DNA of 64,000 nt, from positions 3,410,001 to 3,474,000 of the forward strand of contig NC_018708.1 in assembly GCF_000302535.1 (NCBI RefSeq). The letters run 5' to 3'. A program made the position numbers and the translations under genes. The DNA is from Acidovorax sp. KKS102. Lineage in GTDB: Bacteria > Pseudomonadota > Gammaproteobacteria > Burkholderiales > Burkholderiaceae_C. A model generated the notes under the pieces. It was given only the letters and a program-made list of their open reading frames with translations, was not told the origin of the DNA and ran no database searches. Of the stretch, positions 1 to 10,118 are shown in pieces; the stretch's first letter is position 1; each line of letters begins with the position of its first letter.

Positions 1-164
1 CGCTCGTGGGTGGAACGCGGCACCGCCACCTTGGCGACCACATCGGTCACGGTTTTGTCGAGCGCGGCCTTGGCGAGCTTGTCACCCGCCTTGTCGGCGG
101 CGGGTGCGGCAGTGCGCAGGCGTGACACGCTGCGGGCGATCCATTCGGGGGTGCTGCTGATCAT
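1..164 (-). CDS. N-terminal part of an unidentified protein (runs off the window)
   Basis: An open frame starts with ATG at complement 164-162 and runs leftwards out of the window, giving about 54 residues (MISSTPEWIARSVSRLR..., rich in Ala, Lys and Asp). Its start codon overlaps the stop of the upstream GntR regulator in an ATGA arrangement, so the two are translationally coupled and the regulator probably controls it. No catalytic motif is visible in this fragment and I do not recognise the family. Confidence 0.5.
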   Translation of the reverse strand, partial: MISSTPEWIARSVSRLRTAAPAADKAGDKLAKAALDKTVTDVVAKVAVPRSTHE

Positions 165-829
165 GGGGTCAACCTCGATTGCTGGTTGCGGGCTACGTCG
201 CGCAGCGCATCGCGCTGGCGCAACAAATGGGTGCGCATGGCTTCTTCGGCGGCATCGCAGTCGCGGGCCTTGAGGGCAGCAAACACGGCCAAGTGCTCCG
301 CCAGGCTTTGCTGCATGCGCCCGGGGGCGTGCAGCGACTTGTGGCGCGCCAGGCGCAGGATCTTGCGCAGGTCGCCAATCACCTGGGCCAGCCAGCGGTT
401 GTCGGCCAGCGTGATGAAGGCCTCGTGGATGGCGTAGTTGGCTTCGTAGTAGTCGGTGACCAGCCCGTCAGCCGCGCATTGCTGCAGGCGATCGTGCAAC
501 TGCTCCAGCGCGGCAATGTCGGCCGCCACGGCTTTGCGCGTGGCCTCGTGCGCGGCACGGCCTTCCAGCAGCGCAATGACCGGGAAGATTTCGTCCAGGT
601 CGCTCTCGGTGACCTCGGCCACAAAACAACCCCGGCGCGGCTCGTGGCGCAGCAGCCCCTCGGCTACCAGCACCTTGAGCGCCTCGCGCAGCGGGGTGCG
701 AGAAATTTCCAGCCGCTCGCACAGGGCGGCTTCGTCCAGAAAGCTGCCGGGCGGCAAGGTGCCCGCAAAAATCTGCTCCCGCAGCCGGGAGGCGACTTCG
801 TCGTGCAGTGAATTCGGGACAGGACGCAT
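161..829 (-). CDS. GntR-family (FadR/FCD type) transcriptional regulator
   Basis: This 222-residue protein has an N-terminal winged helix (about residues 5-70, with the typical LEISRTPLREALKVLVAEGL recognition segment) followed by an all-helical FCD ligand-binding domain with conserved Asp and His positions. Regulators of this family usually repress a neighbouring catabolic or transport operon until a small organic acid binds. ATG at 829 is preferred over the in-frame TTG at 838 because a GGAG lies upstream. It overlaps the next gene on the same strand by 4 nt. A near-perfect 22-bp palindrome at 960-981 upstream is a candidate autoregulatory operator. The effector is unknown. Confidence 0.85.
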   Translation of the reverse strand: MRPVPNSLHDEVASRLREQIFAGTLPPGSFLDEAALCERLEISRTPLREALKVLVAEGLLRHEPRRGCFVAEVTESDLDEIFPVIALLEGRAAHEATRKAVAADIAALEQLHDRLQQCAADGLVTDYYEANYAIHEAFITLADNRWLAQVIGDLRKILRLARHKSLHAPGRMQQSLAEHLAVFAALKARDCDAAEEAMRTHLLRQRDALRDVARNQQSRLTP

Positions 830-959
830 GTGAAACAAGGCTCCAGGGCACCAACCCGCGAGGCATCAGCAGCCAACTCCTAGTGGATTGCGCAGGTCGA
901 ATGCCTGTAACACCCCGCTATCAGCTGACAACAGTGGCGATTGCCTCGCCATGTGTGTA

Positions 960-981
960 ATTTCTCATAATTATGCGAAAT
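960..981. promoter_or_regulatory. Palindromic operator candidate upstream of the GntR operon
   Basis: A 22-bp inverted repeat centred on CATAATTATG (966-975) has one mismatched pair. It lies about 130 bp upstream of the GntR start in a 376-bp gap (830-1205) that holds no convincing gene. On the minus strand a TTGTCA (-35-like) precedes the palindrome, which would place the operator between -35 and -10 and suits repression. This is inference from sequence symmetry. Confidence 0.45.
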
Positions 982-1205
982 GACAAGATGAAAACCCTGT
1001 TTTGGAGGCTTTGGTTACACAAAAGATGGCAACTGCGGTGCTTGCGCAACGCCGCGTGCCAGAGAACGGCCAGGGTGGCGAACCTTGCTGTTGGCCCTAA
1101 GGCGCCGTCATTTGTTGATCCGCCCCGGGCCAAATGAGCTGTCGAGGGTGTACCCCCCGCTGAGCCCACCGCAGGCTCACCCTGCCCTCGCGCCCCTCTC
1201 CCGCT

Positions 1206-2105
1206 TCACTCCACGCCCGCAAATCCTTCCACCAGGTGGTCGATCCACACCCGCAGCTTGGCGGGCAGAAAGCGGTGGGACGGGTACAGCACCCAGGCCG
1301 TGCCCGCGTACGAGGTCTTGTGCTCCCAGTCGGGCAACACGGTCACCAGGTCACCCCGCTCCAACGCAGCGCGCGCGGTAAAGCCCGGCAGGCTGGCAAT
1401 GCCCAGGTGGCTCAGCGCGGCCTCCAGCCGCACCTCGCTGTGGTTGGCCACATAGCGGCCGCGCACGGCCACCGTTGCGGTCTCGCCTGCCCGCTCAAAG
1501 CGCCAGTGCCGGTCGCGCTCGTCTTCGCCCAGGGTGATGCAGGCGTGCTGCTCCAGGTCGCGCGGGTGCCGGGGGTGGCCCCGCTCGGCCAGGTAACGCG
1601 GGCTGGCGCAAATCAAATGGCGCAACGTGGCCAGCGGCCGTCCGGCCAGTCCCGGGGGCGGGGTGTCGGTCACGCGCAGGGCCAGGTCGATGGGCTCCTC
1701 GAACAGGTCCACCGTGCGGTCGGTGATCAACAGCTGCACATCGACCTGGGGGTATTTCTGCAAAAACGGCAGCACCAGCGGGTGCACCAGTTGGCGCCCC
1801 ACCGCCTTGGCCATGCTCATGCGCACCATGCCGGAGGGCGCGGCAGAGTGCGTGTCGCTCAGCGCCCACACCTCGCGCGCGGCAGACACCATGTCCTGGC
1901 AGCGGCTGTAGACCGCCGTGCCCGCATCGGTCAGCCGCAGCTTGCGGGTGGTGCGCTCCAGCAGGCGCACGCGCAGCGCCCCCTCCAGCCGGGCCACCTG
2001 GCGGCTGACCGCTGAGGGGGTGATGCCCAGCTGCCGGGCGGCAGCCGAGAAACTGCCTGCGTCCACCACGCGGGCAAACACCGCCATGTCGGGGAGGCTG
2101 TCCAT
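1206..2105 (-). CDS. LysR-family transcriptional regulator
   Basis: A 299-residue LysR-type regulator. The N-terminal helix-turn-helix (MDSLPDMAVFARVVDAGSFS..., AARQLGITPSAVSRQVARLE) occupies about residues 1-60, and the rest is the periplasmic-binding-protein-like effector domain. I start it at ATG 2105 because the LysR domain begins immediately there; the in-frame extension to 2159 lies outside the family. It is divergent from an EamA transporter at 2241, the usual LysR arrangement, and a 9-bp inverted repeat lies between them. It probably regulates the transporter and itself. The effector cannot be inferred. Confidence 0.88.
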   Translation of the reverse strand: MDSLPDMAVFARVVDAGSFSAAARQLGITPSAVSRQVARLEGALRVRLLERTTRKLRLTDAGTAVYSRCQDMVSAAREVWALSDTHSAAPSGMVRMSMAKAVGRQLVHPLVLPFLQKYPQVDVQLLITDRTVDLFEEPIDLALRVTDTPPPGLAGRPLATLRHLICASPRYLAERGHPRHPRDLEQHACITLGEDERDRHWRFERAGETATVAVRGRYVANHSEVRLEAALSHLGIASLPGFTARAALERGDLVTVLPDWEHKTSYAGTAWVLYPSHRFLPAKLRVWIDHLVEGFAGVE

Positions 2106-2151
2106 GGGTTGATTGATGCGCATGGTGAACAAGTGCAGTGCTTTGACAGCG

Positions 2152-2181
2152 ATTATCAATCCAGCGACGCAAATTGATAAT
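2152..2181. promoter_or_regulatory. LysR-type operator candidate (ATTATCAAT...ATTGATAAT)
   Basis: Perfect 9-bp arms at 2152-2160 and 2173-2181 flank a 12-bp spacer in the short divergent region between the LysR gene and the EamA transporter. The arms are AT-rich within GC-rich surroundings and contain T-N11-A spacing, as expected for a LysR recognition site. Confidence 0.5.
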
Positions 2182-2240
2182 TTGCCCAGCCATCGCTACC
2201 CAGAGCGGCGCCCCACTGCTTCCACCCCAGTCTGCATCCC

Positions 2241-3158
2241 ATGTCACACACCCTGCCCCTGTCCACCCCCTCCCCGCTGGCCCCGCGCCTGTCCGACCTG
2301 GCCCTGCTGCTGGTGGCCGTGGTGTGGGGCACGAGCTACGGCGTGGCCAAGGGGGCCCTGGTGTTCTACCCGGTGCTGGGCTTTTTGGCCGTGCGCTTCC
2401 TCCTGACCTTTGCCGTACTGCTCCCGGCCCTGCTGCGCGCCAGTGCGCCCGAGCGGCGCGATGGGCTGGTGGCCGGGCTGCCACTGGGCGTGTTGATGCT
2501 GGGCATCTTTCTGTGCGAGACCTTTGGCCTTGCGCTCACGCAGGCCAGCAATGCAGCGTTTTTGATCAGCCTGTGTGTGGTGTTCACGCCGTTTGCCGAG
2601 TGGTGGCTGCTGCGCCAGCGGCCCGAGCGCGCGATGTTTGCTTTTGCCGCCGTGTCGCTCCTCGGCGCGGCACTGCTCAGTGGGGGTTACACGGGCCGGT
2701 GGGGCTGGGGCGACGCGCTGATGCTGGCGGCGGCTGTGCTGCGCGCCATCACGGTGTGCCAAACCACGCGGCTCACCCGCAGCCGCAATGCGCCGGTGCT
2801 GGCCCTCACGGCGGTGCAGTCGGGCGTCATTGGGGTGGGCTGCCTGCTGCTGGCGCTGGCTTTGCCGGGCACGCTGCCCCCGCTGCCGTCGCTCACCCAG
2901 GCCAGTGCCTTCTGGTGGGCCTGCATTTACCTGGTGGCGGGCTGCACGGTGTTTGCGTTTGTGGCCCAGAACTGGGCACTGCGCCACAGCTCGCCCACGC
3001 GGGTGGGCTTGCTGACCAGCAGCGAGCCCGCCTTTGGGGCGCTGTTTGCGGTGTTCTGGCTGGGCGAGCAGCTCAGCGTTACGGGCTGGGTGGGCGGTGC
3101 GCTCATCGTGGGCGCCGCCCTGTGGACGATGGCGCGGCGGGGGGATGCGCAGCACTGA
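2241..3158 (+). CDS. DMT-superfamily (EamA) transporter
   Basis: A 305-residue integral membrane protein with about ten hydrophobic segments arranged as two EamA repeats (about residues 15-145 and 160-295). Typical motifs are VAVVWGTSYGVAKGAL near the N-terminus and SSEPAFGALFAVFWLGEQ in the second repeat. Members export amino acids, metabolites or toxic compounds across the inner membrane; the substrate cannot be told from sequence. It is transcribed divergently from the LysR regulator, its probable regulator. Confidence 0.85.
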   Translation: MSHTLPLSTPSPLAPRLSDLALLLVAVVWGTSYGVAKGALVFYPVLGFLAVRFLLTFAVLLPALLRASAPERRDGLVAGLPLGVLMLGIFLCETFGLALTQASNAAFLISLCVVFTPFAEWWLLRQRPERAMFAFAAVSLLGAALLSGGYTGRWGWGDALMLAAAVLRAITVCQTTRLTRSRNAPVLALTAVQSGVIGVGCLLLALALPGTLPPLPSLTQASAFWWACIYLVAGCTVFAFVAQNWALRHSSPTRVGLLTSSEPAFGALFAVFWLGEQLSVTGWVGGALIVGAALWTMARRGDAQH

Positions 3159-3196
3159 TGCTCTGCCCACCTGCCCCTCGCCCCCAGCACTACCAT

Positions 3197-3233
3197 TTTG
3201 ATAGCTGCTTGGGCAGATAATACCGGCGCTATC
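3197..3233. repeat. Backbone palindromic repeat, copy 1
   Basis: Contains TTTTGATAGCTGC at one end and GGCGCTATC at the other, the inverted form of the AGCTATCAAA / GCGCTGA repeat family seen at four other sites. It lies in the gap between the convergent EamA and lgt genes. Confidence 0.5.
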
Positions 3234-3240
3234 GCCCTTT

Positions 3241-4068
3241 TTATCTCGAAACCAGCGCCCCCACCGGCCGCTGCTGTGCCCACAGCCACATCGCAGCGCC
3301 CCCCACGATCATGGGCACACACAGCCATTGCCCCATGCTCATGCCCAGCGACAGGATGCCCAGGAAGGCATCGGGCTCGCGGAAGTACTCGGCAATGAAG
3401 CGGAACACGCCGTAGCCAAACAGGAAGGCGGCAGCCACCTGGCCGGGGCGGCGCTCTTTGCGCGCATACAGCCACAGCAGGATGAACAGCAACAACCCTT
3501 CCATCAGGAACTGGTAGACCTGCGACGGGTGGCGCGGCTGCATGGAGCCGCTGTGCGCAAACACCATGCCCCAGGGCAGATCAGGGCTGGCAAAGCGGCC
3601 CCACAGTTCGCCGTTGATGAAGTTGCCCACCCGCCCGGCCGCGAGACCCGTGGGCACGCAGGGCGCCACAAAGTCGGCCACCTGCAGCCAGGGGCGCTGG
3701 CGCGAATGCGCAAACCACAGCATGGCCACGATCACGCCCAGCAAACCGCCATGGAAGGCCATACCGCCCTGCCACACGGCAAAAATCTCCAGCGGGTGGC
3801 TCAGGTAATAGCCCGGCTTGTAGAACAGGCAGTAGCCCAGCCGCCCGCCAATGACCACACCCGCCACTCCCAGAAAGAGGATGTCTTCGACATCCTTGCG
3901 CGTCCAGGCGCCGGGCCCTGTGATGGAAGCAAAGGGCGGGTGCTGCAGGCGCCGGATGCCCAGCAACATGAACAGGCCAAAGGCCGCAAGATAGGTCAGG
4001 CCATACCAGTGCACAGCCAGCGGGCCGATCTGCAGGGCGACGGGGTCGATGTGGGGATAGGTCAACAT
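3241..4068 (-). CDS. lgt: Prolipoprotein diacylglyceryl transferase
   Basis: A 275-residue inner-membrane enzyme that transfers diacylglycerol from phosphatidylglycerol to the lipobox cysteine of prolipoproteins, the first step of lipoprotein maturation. Visible family features are the N-terminal [21 protein letters not shown], the central [13 protein letters not shown] and the Lgt signature [14 protein letters not shown], with about seven membrane segments. ATG 4068 matches the usual Lgt N-terminus, so upstream in-frame codons are excluded. It stands alone and is convergent with the EamA gene. Confidence 0.96.
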   Translation of the reverse strand: MLTYPHIDPVALQIGPLAVHWYGLTYLAAFGLFMLLGIRRLQHPPFASITGPGAWTRKDVEDILFLGVAGVVIGGRLGYCLFYKPGYYLSHPLEIFAVWQGGMAFHGGLLGVIVAMLWFAHSRQRPWLQVADFVAPCVPTGLAAGRVGNFINGELWGRFASPDLPWGMVFAHSGSMQPRHPSQVYQFLMEGLLLFILLWLYARKERRPGQVAAAFLFGYGVFRFIAEYFREPDAFLGILSLGMSMGQWLCVPMIVGGAAMWLWAQQRPVGALVSR

Positions 4069-4209
4069 GGTGGCGGGTATTGTGCCCGCGCTGGGGATGA
4101 CCCCGCACCCAGGGCCGCTTGCCCCGGGCAAGACCATCGGGTGGCCGCTGCCGCGCCAGAACGATCCGCAGGACCCACAGAACCCGTTTTTGAATAAAAA
4201 GCCGAGGAA

Positions 4210-4250
4210 GTGCTAGTCCATCATGCGCTGACAGCTATCAAAAGTAGAGC
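4210..4250. repeat. Backbone palindromic repeat, copy 2
   Basis: Carries TGCTAGT, then ATGCGCTGACAGCTATCAAA, the core shared with copies at 13,003 and 23,171. It lies between lgt and the ilvD terminator. Confidence 0.6.
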
Positions 4251-4255
4251 GCCGA

Positions 4256-4285
4256 TAAAAAAGCCGCGCCCTTTGGGCGCGGCTT
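4256..4285 (-). terminator. Rho-independent terminator of ilvD
   Basis: A perfect 10-bp stem AAGCCGCGCC / GGCGCGGCTT (4261-4270 and 4276-4285) with a 5-nt loop is followed, on the minus strand, by a U-run (4256-4260 read in reverse). It lies about 40 bp past the ilvD stop at 4324. Confidence 0.85.
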
Positions 4286-4323
4286 CCAAGCGGCAGCAGG
4301 GCACCCGGCCCCGCAAAACCCCC

Positions 4324-6183
4324 TCAGTCGTCCAGCAGCGACAAGTCGCGCACGGCGCCCTTGTCGGCAGACATCACCAGCTTGGCATAGGCCTTGAGCG
4401 CAGCCGACACCTTGCGGGGCCGTGGCTGGGCAGGCTTCCAGCCCTTGGCGTTTTGCGCTTCGCGGCGCTTGGCCAGTTCTTCATCGCTCACCAGCACATT
4501 GATCGTGCGGTTGGGGATGTCGATGCGGATGCGGTCGCCGTTCTGCACCAGGCCGATCGCGCCGCCGGCGGCCGCTTCGGGCGAGCAGTGACCGATCGAG
4601 AGGCCCGAGGTGCCGCCCGAGAAGCGCCCGTCCGTCAGCAGCGCGCAGGCCTTGCCCAGGCCCTTGGACTTGATGTAGCTGGTGGGGTACAGCATCTCCT
4701 GCATGCCGGGGCCGCCCTTGGGGCCTTCATAACGCACGATGACCACGTCACCGGCCTTGACCTTGTCGGCCAGGATATTGGCCACGGCCTCGTCCTGCGA
4801 CTCGGTCACGTGGGCCGTGCCTTCAAACACCAAGATGCTTTCGTCCACACCGGCCGACTTGACCACGCAGCCGTCCACTGCGATGTTGCCGGTCAGCACG
4901 GCCAGGCCGCCTTCCTTGCTGAAGGCGTGGTCGTACGAGCGGATGCAACCCTCGGCGCGGTCCAGGTCCAGGCTGGGCCAACGGGTGTTCTGGCTGAATG
5001 CCACCTGCGTGGGGATGCCGGCGGGGCCGGCCATGTAGAAGGTGCGCACGGCGTCATCCTGCGTACGCACGATGTCCCACTGGTCCAGCGCGTCTTTGAG
5101 CGTGGGAGCGTGCACCGTGGGCACGTCGGTGTGCAACTTGCCCGCGCGGTCCAGCTCGCCCAGGATGGCCATGATGCCGCCCGCGCGGTGCACGTCTTCA
5201 ATGTGGTACTTGTTGGTATTGGGCGCCACCTTGCACAGCTGCGGCACGACGCGCGAGAGGCGGTCGATGTCGGCCATGGTGAAGGGGATCTCGGCCTCTT
5301 TGGCAATCGCCAGCAGGTGCAGGATGGTGTTGGTGGAGCCGCCCATGGCGATGTCCAGCGTCATGGCGTTTTCAAACGCCTTGAAGCCCACCGAGCGGGG
5401 CAGCACGCGTTCGTCGTCCTGCTCATAGTATTGCTTCGCCAGATCCACGATGCGGCGGCCCGCGCGCTTGAAGAGCTGCTCGCGGTCGGCATGGGTGGCC
5501 ACCACCGTGCCGTTGCCGGGCAGCGACAGGCCCAGCGCCTCGGTCAGGCAGTTCATGGAATTGGCGGTGAACATGCCCGAGCACGAACCGCAGGTGGGGC
5601 AGGCCGAGCGCTCGACCTCGGCCACATCGGCGTCGGAGTAGTTGGTGTCGGCGGCGATCACCATCGCGTCCACCAGGTCGAGCTTCTTGAACTCCATGAC
5701 CTTGGTGACCGGGTTGGCCAGGCGGGTCTTGCCCGCTTCCATCGGGCCGCCCGAGACGAAGATCACCGGGATGTTCAGGCGCATCGCGGCCATCAGCATG
5801 CCGGGGGTGATCTTATCGCAGTTGGAGATGCAGACCATGGCGTCGGCGCAATGCGCGTTGACCATGTACTCGACCGAGTCGGCAATGATGTCGCGGCTGG
5901 GCAGCGAATACAGCATGCCGTCGTGCCCCATGGCGATGCCGTCGTCCACGGCGATGGTGTTGAACTCCTTGGCCACGCCGCCAGCGGCTTCGATCTCGCG
6001 GGCCACCAGCTGGCCCAGATCCTTCAGGTGCACGTGGCCGGGCACGAACTGGGTGAACGAATTGACCACCGCGATGATCGGCTTGCTGAAGTCATCGTCT
6101 TTCATGCCGGTGGCGCGCCACAGGGAACGCGCGCCTGCCATGTTGCGACCGGCGGTGGAGGTTTTGGAACGGTAGATGGGCAT
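4324..6183 (-). CDS. ilvD: Dihydroxy-acid dehydratase (619 aa, Escherichia-type)
   Basis: Catalyses dehydration of 2,3-dihydroxy-isovalerate and 2,3-dihydroxy-3-methylvalerate in valine and isoleucine synthesis, using an Fe-S cluster. The 619-residue length matches the E. coli IlvD subgroup. Visible signatures are the N-terminal [52 protein letters not shown] with cluster cysteines, and [19 protein letters not shown] near the C-terminus. It has its own terminator at 4256-4285. A second, shorter IlvD is encoded divergently at 6595, separated by a 411-bp gap, so one of the two may act on sugar acids. I cannot exclude a sugar-acid role for either copy. Confidence 0.93.
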   Translation of the reverse strand: MPIYRSKTSTAGRNMAGARSLWRATGMKDDDFSKPIIAVVNSFTQFVPGHVHLKDLGQLVAREIEAAGGVAKEFNTIAVDDGIAMGHDGMLYSLPSRDIIADSVEYMVNAHCADAMVCISNCDKITPGMLMAAMRLNIPVIFVSGGPMEAGKTRLANPVTKVMEFKKLDLVDAMVIAADTNYSDADVAEVERSACPTCGSCSGMFTANSMNCLTEALGLSLPGNGTVVATHADREQLFKRAGRRIVDLAKQYYEQDDERVLPRSVGFKAFENAMTLDIAMGGSTNTILHLLAIAKEAEIPFTMADIDRLSRVVPQLCKVAPNTNKYHIEDVHRAGGIMAILGELDRAGKLHTDVPTVHAPTLKDALDQWDIVRTQDDAVRTFYMAGPAGIPTQVAFSQNTRWPSLDLDRAEGCIRSYDHAFSKEGGLAVLTGNIAVDGCVVKSAGVDESILVFEGTAHVTESQDEAVANILADKVKAGDVVIVRYEGPKGGPGMQEMLYPTSYIKSKGLGKACALLTDGRFSGGTSGLSIGHCSPEAAAGGAIGLVQNGDRIRIDIPNRTINVLVSDEELAKRREAQNAKGWKPAQPRPRKVSAALKAYAKLVMSADKGAVRDLSLLDD

Positions 6184-6594
6184 CGTGCTGGCTTCTGGAA
6201 AATCGCTGAAAAGGAAGCGGGCCGCAGGAATAAAGGCCCCTTGGGATGCTCTTCACGCACCATCGCGCCGTGTGCATCCGCGGCCTCGGACGGTCTGCAG
6301 CGTTGCAAATGCTCGCAATAGCACCGGCTATTGCTGCGCTTTGCGCCTTGCAGCCCATCCCGATCCGCAGTGCTCACTTTCCGCTCGATTCGTGAAGAGC
6401 ACCCCTCGCTCCCGTGCAACCAACCTCTTGAGCAGTGCCGGGGGCAAACCTGTCAATTATCGCCCAGCCCTTTGGGTCCCCACGGGGCGGCGGCTTTGGG
6501 GATTGCGGGGGCAGACCGCACGGCGTGCGACGGCGCTGGCAGAATGACCCATTCCGCTCCAGCCCCACCAACCCCGACACCAGGACGCCCCACG
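6184..6594. other. Divergent intergenic region between two ilvD paralogues, with a stem-loop
   Basis: This 411-bp gap holds no convincing gene. It includes a perfect 7-bp stem GCAATAG/CTATTGC (6315-6321 and 6328-6334) with a CACCGG loop. Both ilvD promoters must lie here. I see no T-box or leader-peptide run of branched-chain codons. Confidence 0.4.
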
Positions 6595-8298
<1,704 letters not shown>

Positions 8299-8380
8299 TG
8301 GCGCTGCGGTTGCACACCGGCCGGAGGCGAGAAGACGGTTCCGGCTTCGGCTAGCGTCTTTCCTCAGGGGGTCGGTTCAC

Positions 8381-8423
8381 AACAAAAAGCCCGCAGTACG
8401 CGATGTACTGCGGGCTTTTTGTT
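8381..8423. terminator. Long symmetric bidirectional terminator
   Basis: A 19-bp perfect inverted repeat (8381-8399 and 8405-8423) with loop GCGAT has an A-run on one flank and a T-run on the other. It can terminate transcription of the ilvD paralogue rightwards and of the small Trp-rich gene leftwards. Confidence 0.9.
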
Positions 8424-8493
8424 GAATAGACGACGAGAACAAACTCATCGCGCAAACCACCATGAGCCCCTTGAGGCGGGACCAGCGCCAGTG

Positions 8494-8736
8494 TCAGCGC
8501 GGCTTGCGTGGGCGAATGCCCAAGGCTTCCTTGTGCTTGTTGATGCGGTCCTTTTTGCGCTGGTCCATCTTCTCCATGGCCTTGCGCTTGGTGTAGCCGG
8601 TGGAATCAGCCCAGGCCCACCACAGCGCCGTGGCAGCAAAGGGTGCCAGCACCCACCACCACGACCATGTGGCCACAGGGCCGATCTCGAAATACTTGAG
8701 TGCCAGAATGAGAAGGGACAGACCCAGCAGATACAT
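8494..8736 (-). CDS. Small Trp-rich membrane protein (TIGR04438-like)
   Basis: An 80-residue protein with one or two N-terminal membrane segments (MYLLGLSLLILALKYFEIGP, then WSWWWVLAPFAATALWWAWAD) and a very basic C-terminal tail (KRKAMEKMDQRKKDRINKHK). This Trp-rich, Lys/Arg-tailed architecture matches a small protein family common in Burkholderiales whose function is unknown. ATG 8736 is chosen because GGAGAGAG lies directly upstream as ribosome binding site. It is monocistronic and shares the bidirectional terminator at 8381. Confidence 0.8.
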   Translation of the reverse strand: MYLLGLSLLILALKYFEIGPVATWSWWWVLAPFAATALWWAWADSTGYTKRKAMEKMDQRKKDRINKHKEALGIRPRKPR

Positions 8737-8851
8737 CGCTCTCTCCAAAAAATGCCGCGAAAAGCGGGATTGACCAAGGACAACTGCGTGTCAACCCAAG
8801 TCACTACAATCGCATTAAAAGCACTGTAACTCAACCACAGGAATTCCCACC

Positions 8852-9157
8852 ATGAAGCGTTCCCTGATCACCCTCGCCTTGACGCTGTCGGTTGCGGCAC
8901 CCGCGATGGCCGACCTGGCCTTGGCCACCTCCAAGAACTGCATGGCTTGCCACGCAGTGGACAAGAAACTGGTGGGCCCCGCCTACAAGGATGTGGCAGC
9001 CAAATACGCTGGTCAGAAGGACGCTGTGGACAAGCTGGCAGCCAAGATCATCAAGGGTGGCTCTGGTGTGTGGGGCCCGGTGCCCATGCCAGCCAATGCC
9101 CAAGTGAATGACGCCGAAGCCAAGAAGCTGGCCGCCTGGGTGCTGACGCAGAAGTAA
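8852..9157 (+). CDS. Periplasmic class I cytochrome c (c551/c552-like)
   Basis: A 101-residue precursor. Residues 1-20 form a Sec signal peptide ending APAMA. The mature part has a haem-attachment CMACH motif (C30, C33, H34) and a probable Met axial ligand in [10 protein letters not shown] (M79). This matches small single-haem cytochromes c551/c552 that shuttle electrons in the periplasm to terminal oxidases or denitrification enzymes. It is monocistronic with its own terminator at 9206. The exact redox partner is not visible. Confidence 0.93.
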   Translation: MKRSLITLALTLSVAAPAMADLALATSKNCMACHAVDKKLVGPAYKDVAAKYAGQKDAVDKLAAKIIKGGSGVWGPVPMPANAQVNDAEAKKLAAWVLTQK

Positions 9158-9205
9158 TTGGCTGAAGCCCAAGGGTTCCGGGTTTGACGCCCGATAGAAC
9201 CCATG

Positions 9206-9239
9206 AAAAAAGCCGCGCACCATGTGACGCGGCTTTTTT
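9206..9239 (+). terminator. Rho-independent terminator after cytochrome c
   Basis: An AGCCGCG/CGCGGCT stem with a CAC/GTG extension, flanked by A6 and T6 runs, lies about 50 bp downstream of the cytochrome gene. The flanking runs make it usable from either side. Confidence 0.85.
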
Positions 9240-9325
9240 GTGCCCGGACGCTTTGGTGCTCAGACGCTTGCAGCGGTGGAACCAAGAGCGCAGGAACCTG
9301 CGCCGGTTCCTGCAGTAGCGCGGGA

Positions 9326-9799
9326 CTAAACGACAGGCGTCCCCAGCGCATGGCGGGAGCGCAGCTGCTGCTCCAGCTGCCCCACATAGGCCGCCGTGGT
9401 GTTGTCAGACTCCTCGGCGCGCGCGGCGAGGCGAGCTTCCAGGTGGTCCAGACGCGCCAGCACGGCTGCGTGGGCTTGGCGGTGCTGGGCCTCCAGAAAG
9501 GCACGCAACTCCGTGAACCGGGACGCCTCGGCCTTGTCGGCCAGTTCGCGCTGCGCCTGCAGCTCTTTGGTGTGGCGACGGGTTTCGAGCAGCACCGAGC
9601 CCTGCAGCGACAACACATACGCCAAAAAGAAGATGCCCAACAAGGTGGTGAGTGCCAGCATCAGCAAGCCCAAGGGTGCCTCAAACGACACCACACCCAG
9701 GGATACGAGGGAGGGAGCCGCCAGCGTGGGCCAGTTCAGGGCGGCCAGTGCGGCGATGGCCAGCACGGTCAGCAGCAAAACGAAGGAACGCAGTTGCAT
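9326..9799 (-). CDS. LapA-like inner-membrane protein with C-terminal coiled coil
   Basis: A 157-residue protein with two N-terminal membrane segments (about residues 4-22 and 37-62), resembling LapA-domain (DUF1049) proteins. A long charged helix with heptad-like spacing follows (residues 70-150; RRHTKELQAQRELADKAEAS..., LARLDHLEARLAARAEESD). ATG 9799 directly precedes the first membrane segment, so the upstream in-frame extension is rejected. Function is unknown; LapA-domain proteins are often linked to lipopolysaccharide assembly, but nothing in this neighbourhood supports a specific role. Confidence 0.65.
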   Translation of the reverse strand: MQLRSFVLLLTVLAIAALAALNWPTLAAPSLVSLGVVSFEAPLGLLMLALTTLLGIFFLAYVLSLQGSVLLETRRHTKELQAQRELADKAEASRFTELRAFLEAQHRQAHAAVLARLDHLEARLAARAEESDNTTAAYVGQLEQQLRSRHALGTPVV

Positions 9800-10029
9800 G
9801 TGAAATCTCCGGTCAGCGGCGCCCGGCCACGATGACCGGCCACGCCATGCTGTCGTTGTAACGCATGCGCAGGGATTCACACGCTCCAGAGGAGTAATTG
9901 GAGATTGCGTCCTACAAAGCGCGCTGCGAGCCCGCCGGGTGAGCGGACCCGCTGTTTCGATCACATACCGGGGTGATGATCAACGGGTTTTGGGGCCACA
10001 TCACATCGCTGCGCGATATGAGTGTCCCC

Positions 10030-10118
10030 GAATCCGGCAAGCGCTGCGCGCTGGCGCCGTTGCACGGCGCCTTCTGGATCAGTTGGTCTGGGCCAACTGA
10101 TCCAGAATTGCCGGATTC
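10030..10118. repeat. Nested inverted repeat forming a four-way junction at the acs 3' end
   Basis: Outer 11-bp arms (10030-10040 with 10108-10118) enclose three back-to-back hairpins: GCGC-TGC-GCGC (10041-10051), an 8-bp stem (10053-10060 with 10064-10071) and a 15-bp stem (10072-10086 with 10093-10107). Only one base is unpaired at the junction. The right part is the last codons of acs and the 15-bp stem spans its stop codon. No T-run follows, so it is not a classic terminator, though it may protect the mRNA 3' end. Confidence 0.7.

Noticed and set aside
921-1169. An 82-residue minus-strand frame upstream of the GntR operon
   Set aside because: No domain, and it covers the likely promoter and operator palindrome.
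4210-6321. A 703-residue open frame antisense to ilvD
   Set aside because: It is a His/Gly/Ala-rich shadow of the ilvD coding strand in GC-rich DNA; the minus-strand frame has all IlvD motifs.
6184-6594. Attenuator or T-box for branched-chain amino acid control of ilvD
   Set aside because: No run of Leu/Ile/Val codons in a leader and no T-box or specifier motif was seen.
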